A stretch of 9,411 bases of DNA from Pseudomonadota bacterium (GTDB taxonomy: Bacteria > Pseudomonadota > Alphaproteobacteria > Rhizobiales > Kaistiaceae): contig JAEZEN010000283.1 of NCBI GenBank assembly GCA_023433185.1, positions 1-9,411 on the forward strand, in the 5' to 3' direction. How positions within the stretch are numbered: position 1 is the stretch's first letter; the number at the start of each line of letters is the position of its first letter. The translations under genes and the position numbers were made by a program. Below, piece by piece: positions 6,075 through 9,411 of the stretch. The notes below the pieces were generated by a model. The model saw only the letters and a program-made list of their open reading frames with translations. It ran no database searches and was not told where the DNA came from.

Positions 6075-6698
6075 CTAGAGCGAGATGATGAAGAAGTCGT
6101 CGTGGCTGAGCGACATCTTCTTGTCGACCTCGGCGAAGAGGATCTTCTTCCCCTTGTCGCCGTCCGGCGTGTAGTAGACTTTCCCCTTGTCCTTGTCGTA
6201 GAGGATCTTGGTCTTCGAGTTCTTGGCCTCCTTGCCGACTTCGAACTTCTTCTTGTTCAGCGTGTTGTCGTACTTGCCGACGCCCTTGAAGATTCCATTA
6301 TCCAGGAAGAACCAGTCGCCGTTCTTGCCGGACTGGAAATCGGCGATCTTGTCGACGTTCTTCTTCTTGTCGAGCTTGGTGCTGAATACGAAGGCGTCCT
6401 GCCCCGGGCCGCCATAGAGCAGGTCGTTGCCCTTGCCGCCATCGAGATAGTCGTTGCCGGCGCCGCCTTCGAGGTAGTCGCTGCCCTTGTAGCCGTAGAG
6501 TTCGTCGGCACCGGCGCCGCCATAGAGCTGGTCGTCGTAGTCAAAGCCTTGCAGCCAGTCGTTGCCGCTGCCGCCGTAGAGGAAGTAAGACTTGTTGTTG
6601 CTGTTGGGGGCCAACCGGTCGGCACCGTCGAGGCCGTACTGGGTCTGCTGGCTGCCGAAGTTGACGTCGTTTCCGTCGGTGCCGATGTAGGTCGCCAT
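6075..6698 (-). CDS. Small RTX (hemolysin-type) calcium-binding protein with lysine-rich C-terminus
   Basis: The 207-residue protein has no N-terminal signal peptide. Glycine- and aspartate-rich nonapeptides of the GGxGxDxLx type run from about 6 to 105, for example GGSGNDWLQ (42-50), GGAGADELY (60-68), GGAGNDYLD (78-86), GGKGNDLLY (87-95) and GGPGQDAFV (96-104). Such repeats fold into a calcium-loaded beta roll outside the cell. The C-terminal part (DAFVFSTKLDKKKNVDKIADF, then ILYDKDKGKVYYTPDGDKG and the end DDFFIISL) follows the layout of short alphaproteobacterial RTX proteins exported by type I secretion through an uncleaved C-terminal signal. Lysine is very abundant (26 in total, 23 after residue 100) with a single arginine, R28, unlike its neighbours. 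AAGGAA lies about 8 bases before the ATG and supports the start. No type I ABC exporter, adaptor or protease domain is nearby, so secretion would rely on a system elsewhere. Confidence 0.85.
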   Translation of the reverse strand: MATYIGTDGNDVNFGSQQTQYGLDGADRLAPNSNNKSYFLYGGSGNDWLQGFDYDDQLYGGAGADELYGYKGSDYLEGGAGNDYLDGGKGNDLLYGGPGQDAFVFSTKLDKKKNVDKIADFQSGKNGDWFFLDNGIFKGVGKYDNTLNKKKFEVGKEAKNSKTKILYDKDKGKVYYTPDGDKGKKILFAEVDKKMSLSHDDFFIISL

Positions 6699-6741
6699 CT
6701 CGCATTTCCTTCGCTTGTTTCCGTACCGCCGATCGCAACAA

Positions 6742-6766
6742 CCGGCCTCGCCGGGAGTGGTTCCCG
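6742..6766 (-). terminator. Possible weak terminator hairpins after the SDR gene
   Basis: In the 116-base gap between the SDR stop and the RTX start there are two short overlapping inverted repeats: CCGGC (6742-6746) with GCCGG (6750-6754), and CGGGA (6752-6756) with TCCCG (6762-6766). They are mutually exclusive stems lying downstream of the SDR gene in its direction. The following minus-strand sequence has only a short TTGTTG. It could separate the SDR transcript from the RTX gene, but the evidence is slight. Confidence 0.25.
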
Positions 6767-6814
6767 ACGGTTATGCCGGGCCTATGCGGGCGGAGCGTGT
6801 CGGAATGGTGGCGC

Positions 6815-7723
6815 TCACCGATATCCGGTGGCGTCCGCCGGTTTGCCCGCCTCCGTCACCTCGACGATGTACCGGAAGGCGTCGGGCTGCGAGCCGTCGA
6901 GATCGGTGAAGCCGTAGACCTTCGCCAGCCCGCCGCTGGACAGCGACTGCCCGTTCCAGCGGGCGCGATCGGGGTCGGCGGCGAGCGCGGCGACGGCGCG
7001 CCCGACGAAGCGCGGCGTCTCGGAGATGACGAAGTGCGGTACCTTCGCCGCGCCGTCGCGCCAGTTGGATTCGGTGACGCCGTAGTGCTCGAGCATCATC
7101 TCCGAACGGAGCCACCCGGGGGTGATCGAGACCGAGGTAGCGCCGTGCGGGGCAAGATCCCTGGAGTGCGCCCAAGCCATCCGTGTGACCGCGACCTTGG
7201 CGAGGTCGTAGAAGGGGGAGAGCCTGTAGTGGGTGGCATTGTATTCCGCCGTCCCGTCCGTCACCTCGACGAGCAGGCCGCCCGGCCGTTCGATCATCAG
7301 CGGCAGCGCATGGTGCGCGGTGATCAGGTGCGTATCGATGGCAAGACGCAGCAAGCGGAGTCCGTTCTGGAGGTCGTGCTCCCAGACCGCCTTGTTCCAC
7401 TCGAAGAACAGTTCGCCGCCCCAGATGTCGTTGACGAGGACATCGAGGCGGCCGGCTTCCCGCCGCATCCGGCCGACCAGGGCGGCGACCGCCTCCGGCA
7501 CGAGGTGGTCCGTCGGCACGGCGATACCCCGGCCGCCGGCCGCCGAGACCAGCTCCGCCGTCTCCTCGATGGTCTCGGATCGTCCGTATTCCGACCGTTG
7601 CTCGCGCGTCGAGCGACCCGTGACGTAGACGGTGGCGCCTGCCGCGCCCAGTTCCACCGCGATGCCGCGACCGGCGCCCCGGGTAGCGCCGGCAACCAGC
7701 GCGACTCTGCCTTCAAGATCCAT
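6815..7723 (-). CDS. DHRS1-like SDR-family oxidoreductase
   Basis: The 302-residue protein is a cytoplasmic short-chain dehydrogenase/reductase somewhat longer than the classical 250. The N-terminal cofactor motif is AGATRGAGRGIA (11-22); TGRSTR (35-40) follows the second strand, and an Arg there suggests NADP(H). The catalytic YxxxK is Y172/K176 in FYDLAKVAV, and PGW (202-204) follows the active site. The typical NNAG is replaced by NDIW (98-101), and the serine position reads VTDGT (154-158), placing Thr155 where Ser is normal. The EVTDGTAEY pattern and overall layout resemble the DHRS1 branch, also seen in actinobacterial SDRs, so this is probably a lineage trait rather than damage. Substrate is unknown. 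The ATG at 7723 has GGGGAG about 8 bases upstream and begins the Rossmann fold directly; a longer open frame upstream crosses the promoter. It is divergent from a TetR regulator that probably controls it. Confidence 0.85.
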   Translation of the reverse strand: MDLEGRVALVAGATRGAGRGIAVELGAAGATVYVTGRSTREQRSEYGRSETIEETAELVSAAGGRGIAVPTDHLVPEAVAALVGRMRREAGRLDVLVNDIWGGELFFEWNKAVWEHDLQNGLRLLRLAIDTHLITAHHALPLMIERPGGLLVEVTDGTAEYNATHYRLSPFYDLAKVAVTRMAWAHSRDLAPHGATSVSITPGWLRSEMMLEHYGVTESNWRDGAAKVPHFVISETPRFVGRAVAALAADPDRARWNGQSLSSGGLAKVYGFTDLDGSQPDAFRYIVEVTEAGKPADATGYR

Positions 7724-7781
7724 CGTCGCGTCTCCCCTTGTCCTGCGAGCCAGAGGCTCTCCCTCGATCGGGCATGCACTA

Positions 7782-7807
7782 TTTATAAATGAGCATTCGG
7801 TTATAAA
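7782..7807. promoter_or_regulatory. AT-rich dyad, candidate TetR operator and promoter
   Basis: TTTATAA (7782-7788) and TTATAAA (7801-7807) are perfect inverted copies. GA (7791-7792) and TC (7797-7798) extend the same symmetry, giving 9 of 13 matched positions per half. The block is a sharp AT-rich island in GC-rich DNA, between the divergent SDR and TetR starts and 25 bases before the TetR ATG. Each arm also contains a TATAA-like string that could be a -10 box for either direction. A TetR dimer binding here would repress both genes; this is inferred from position and symmetry. Confidence 0.6.
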
Positions 7808-7832
7808 GGAACGACTGACGAGTGGAGTCAAG

Positions 7833-8399
7833 ATGCCTCGCCACAAGACGCTGTCCGACCCGGATGTGCTCGACGCCGCGCTCACCCTCATGCACGGCAA
7901 GGGGCCGGAAGGGCTGACCTTCGCATCCCTTGCCGCTGCCACCGGATTGTCGGGCGCCACGCTCGTTCAGCGTTTCGGCAACAAGGCGGCGCTCCGCCGG
8001 GCAGCGCTCATCCATGCCTGGGACGGCCTCGACCGCCGCACGGCCACCCTAGCCGCGGCGGTGCCTCGCACACCGGCAGGCGCGATCCGCCTTCTCACCG
8101 GGCTCTCGCGAAACTACGGCGGTATCGAGCGCTACGCCGATGGTCTGCTCGTGCTCAGGGAAGACCTGAAGGACCCGGTGCTTCGCGCCCGCGGGGCGGC
8201 GTGGCGCGACACGCTTTCCGCAACGCTCGATGCCTGTTTCCGCGAGGTTCCCACGGCACCCGAGAACGTTGGCATTCTGCTTCTTGCGCAATGGCAGGGA
8301 GCGCTTCTCTGGTGGGGCTTCGATCCGCGCGAGCCGGTCGACCGTCATGTCGCGCGCATTCTCCGGCGTTTCGTCGCTGTCATCGCCACATCGCGCTGA
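7833..8399 (+). CDS. TetR/AcrR-family transcriptional regulator
   Basis: The 188-residue protein matches the family's normal length. Residues about 8-55 form the DNA-binding domain: a first helix (SDPDVLDAALTLM), then the helix-turn-helix LTFASLAAATGLSGATLVQRFGNKAAL (28-54) with the usual 'F..K..L' ending. The remainder (about 60-188) is helical and variable, forming the ligand-binding and dimer domain; QWQGALLWWGFDP (153-165) supplies aromatic residues that could line a pocket, though no ligand can be named. ATG 7833 has GGAG five bases upstream; an upstream in-frame start would run through the AT-rich dyad. The gene is divergent from the SDR gene with 109 bases between, so it likely represses that gene and itself. 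Confidence 0.88.
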   Translation: MPRHKTLSDPDVLDAALTLMHGKGPEGLTFASLAAATGLSGATLVQRFGNKAALRRAALIHAWDGLDRRTATLAAAVPRTPAGAIRLLTGLSRNYGGIERYADGLLVLREDLKDPVLRARGAAWRDTLSATLDACFREVPTAPENVGILLLAQWQGALLWWGFDPREPVDRHVARILRRFVAVIATSR

Positions 8400-8482
8400 T
8401 CCGCTGGGCATCTGGGATCGTGGCGGTTGCCTTGACCCGCCCGCCTCTGCCAAACACGGAGCCCGCGTGGTGGGGGGGAAGC

Positions 8483-9411
8483 ATGACCATGGAAGGTGCG
8501 GATTCGGGCCCGGGCGGCGACGGCCCGGCGATCATCGGCGTCGATGTCGGGACGTCGTCGGTCAAGGCCGTCGCCTTCGATCCCGCGGGGCGGAAGCTCG
8601 CGGCGGCGTCGCGTCCGACGCCGATGACCCGCGTGGACACCGGCGGGGAGTACGACCCCGACGTCATTTTCGAGACCGTGATCGACATTCTCGCCGAGGT
8701 CGCGGGTGGCCTCGGCGGCCGGCCCGTCGCCGGCATCGCCGCGACCAGCGTCGGCGAGAGCATCGCGCTGATCGACGAGGCGGGGAGGGCGGTCGCCCCG
8801 GCGATCGCCTGGTTCGACCGGCGGACGGTGCAGGAAGCCGCGGCGGTCGAGGCGGCGATGGGCTCGGAGCGGGTTTTCGCCATCACCGGCGCGGGCGTCG
8901 AGTTCAACTTCACCCTCGTCAAGCTGATGTGGATGCGGCGGAACTGGCCGGAGGCCTATGCCCGGGGCCGCCGCGTGCTGATGATGGCGGACTGGGTGGC
9001 CTACCGGCTCTCCGGAGTCGGCGCGACCGACCCGACGCTCGCTGCGCGCACCCAGTACTACGACGTCGACGCCAATGCCTGGTCGGACGAGATGCTCGCC
9101 TTCGCCGGACGCGATTCGGGTTTGCCGATGCCCGTGCGGGTCGGCGGCACGGCGCTCGGCCCGGTCCTGCCCGAGGTGCTCGCCGCCACCGGGCTCGCCG
9201 GCCGACCCGTCGTCGGCGTCGGCGGCCACGACCACATCGTCGGGGCGCTCGCCTGCGGCTTCCAGCGCCCTGGAACGCTGGTCGACAGCATGGGGACCGC
9301 CGAGGCGCTGCTGCTCGCGACGCCCCAGCGCATCCGCGACATCGCCACCATCCGCCGGGGCTACCTCCAGGCGCCGATCGACCCCGGCCGCATGTTTTGG
9401 GTGGGCGGCAG
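8483..9411 (+). CDS. FGGY-family carbohydrate kinase, N-terminal part (3' end outside window)
   Basis: The frame is open from the ATG at 8483 to the window edge, giving 309 codons of a family usually near 500 residues. FGGY kinases phosphorylate sugars or polyols with ATP in the cytoplasm at the start of catabolism. The N-terminal phosphate-binding motif IIGVDVGTSSVKAVAFD (17-33) has the expected DxGT with D21. AIAWFDRR (107-114) matches the conserved W.D.R segment after the first domain. GVGGHDHIVGALACG (245-259) contains the catalytic-base aspartate D250, and the DSMGTAEAL loop (268-276) follows. The pattern is nearest to xylulokinase/fuculokinase-like members, but the sugar cannot be assigned. 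A purine-rich GGGGGGGAA lies just before the ATG; M3 at 8489 is a possible alternative start. It follows the TetR gene by 83 bases, where TTGACC (8432-8437) has no convincing -10 partner. Confidence 0.85.
   Translation, partial: MTMEGADSGPGGDGPAIIGVDVGTSSVKAVAFDPAGRKLAAASRPTPMTRVDTGGEYDPDVIFETVIDILAEVAGGLGGRPVAGIAATSVGESIALIDEAGRAVAPAIAWFDRRTVQEAAAVEAAMGSERVFAITGAGVEFNFTLVKLMWMRRNWPEAYARGRRVLMMADWVAYRLSGVGATDPTLAARTQYYDVDANAWSDEMLAFAGRDSGLPMPVRVGGTALGPVLPEVLAATGLAGRPVVGVGGHDHIVGALACGFQRPGTLVDSMGTAEALLLATPQRIRDIATIRRGYLQAPIDPGRMFWVGG

Noticed and set aside
6418..6698. DNA-level tandem repeat array
   Set aside because: The periodic pattern is the 27-base period of RTX nonapeptide codons with diverged sequence, explained by the protein, not a CRISPR or satellite.
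5961..6917. 318-codon plus-strand frame opposite the RTX gene, Val/Leu rich
   Set aside because: Its hydrophobic look comes from reading the RTX repeats and Asp/Lys codons backwards; the RTX motifs on the other strand are unambiguous.
6773..7792. 339-codon plus-strand frame opposite the SDR
   Set aside because: It is antisense to a gene with intact SDR motifs, and its composition is rich in Arg, Gly and Asp with no domain.
8345..9235. 296-codon minus-strand frame opposite the FGGY kinase
   Set aside because: The plus-strand kinase has ordered family motifs across the same interval; the antisense frame is His/Arg/Asp low-complexity.

Overview
The window is GC-rich, densely packed bacterial chromosomal DNA. 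Codons are dominated by G or C in the third position, and the families present (a TrpB2-type PLP enzyme, a TIGR02587/TIGR02588 membrane pair, a small RTX protein, a DHRS1-like SDR, a DapA-superfamily aldolase) point to an alphaproteobacterium, probably of the Rhizobiales/Hyphomicrobiales type. That placement is inferred from gene content only. No rRNA, tRNA, CRISPR array, insertion sequence or prophage gene was seen.

Layout from left to right. (a) 1-49: the last codons of an SDR oxidoreductase, facing a DapA-superfamily lyase/aldolase gene (58-969, minus). (b) 970-1277: a 308-base divergent intergenic region, then an exported periplasmic solute-binding protein (1278-2393, plus, GTG start) with no permease or ATPase beside it. 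(c) 2406-3706, minus: a two-gene operon of unknown function, a polytopic membrane protein (TIGR02587-like) whose stop overlaps the start of a single-pass membrane protein (TIGR02588-like). (d) A divergent spacer rich in inverted repeats (3707-3866), then a plus-strand pair: a TrpB2-like PLP enzyme (3867-5237) and a duplicated RidA-like, putative CnbZ-type deaminase (5287-6033). (e) 6075-6698, minus: a short RTX calcium-binding protein with an unusually lysine-rich C-terminal domain, converging on the previous pair across a strong GC hairpin. (f) 6815-7723, minus: an SDR oxidoreductase, divergent from a TetR-family regulator (7833-8399, plus). An AT-rich dyad between them is a good operator candidate. 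(g) 8483 to the right edge: the N-terminal 309 codons of an FGGY sugar kinase.

How the genes may work together. The TetR/SDR pair is a classic divergent regulator-target module. TrpB-like enzymes act through an enzyme-bound aminoacrylate, and RidA-superfamily proteins hydrolyse enamines/imines, so the trpB2-ridA pair suggests a linked amino-acid conversion or clean-up step. The TIGR02587/02588 pair is an uncharacterised two-protein membrane unit. The aldolase, binding protein, SDR end and sugar kinase look like scattered carbohydrate or organic-acid catabolic functions, but no complete pathway can be read here. The most interesting items are the unknown membrane pair, the TrpB2/RidA-like pairing, the structured spacer in front of it, and the lysine-rich RTX protein.
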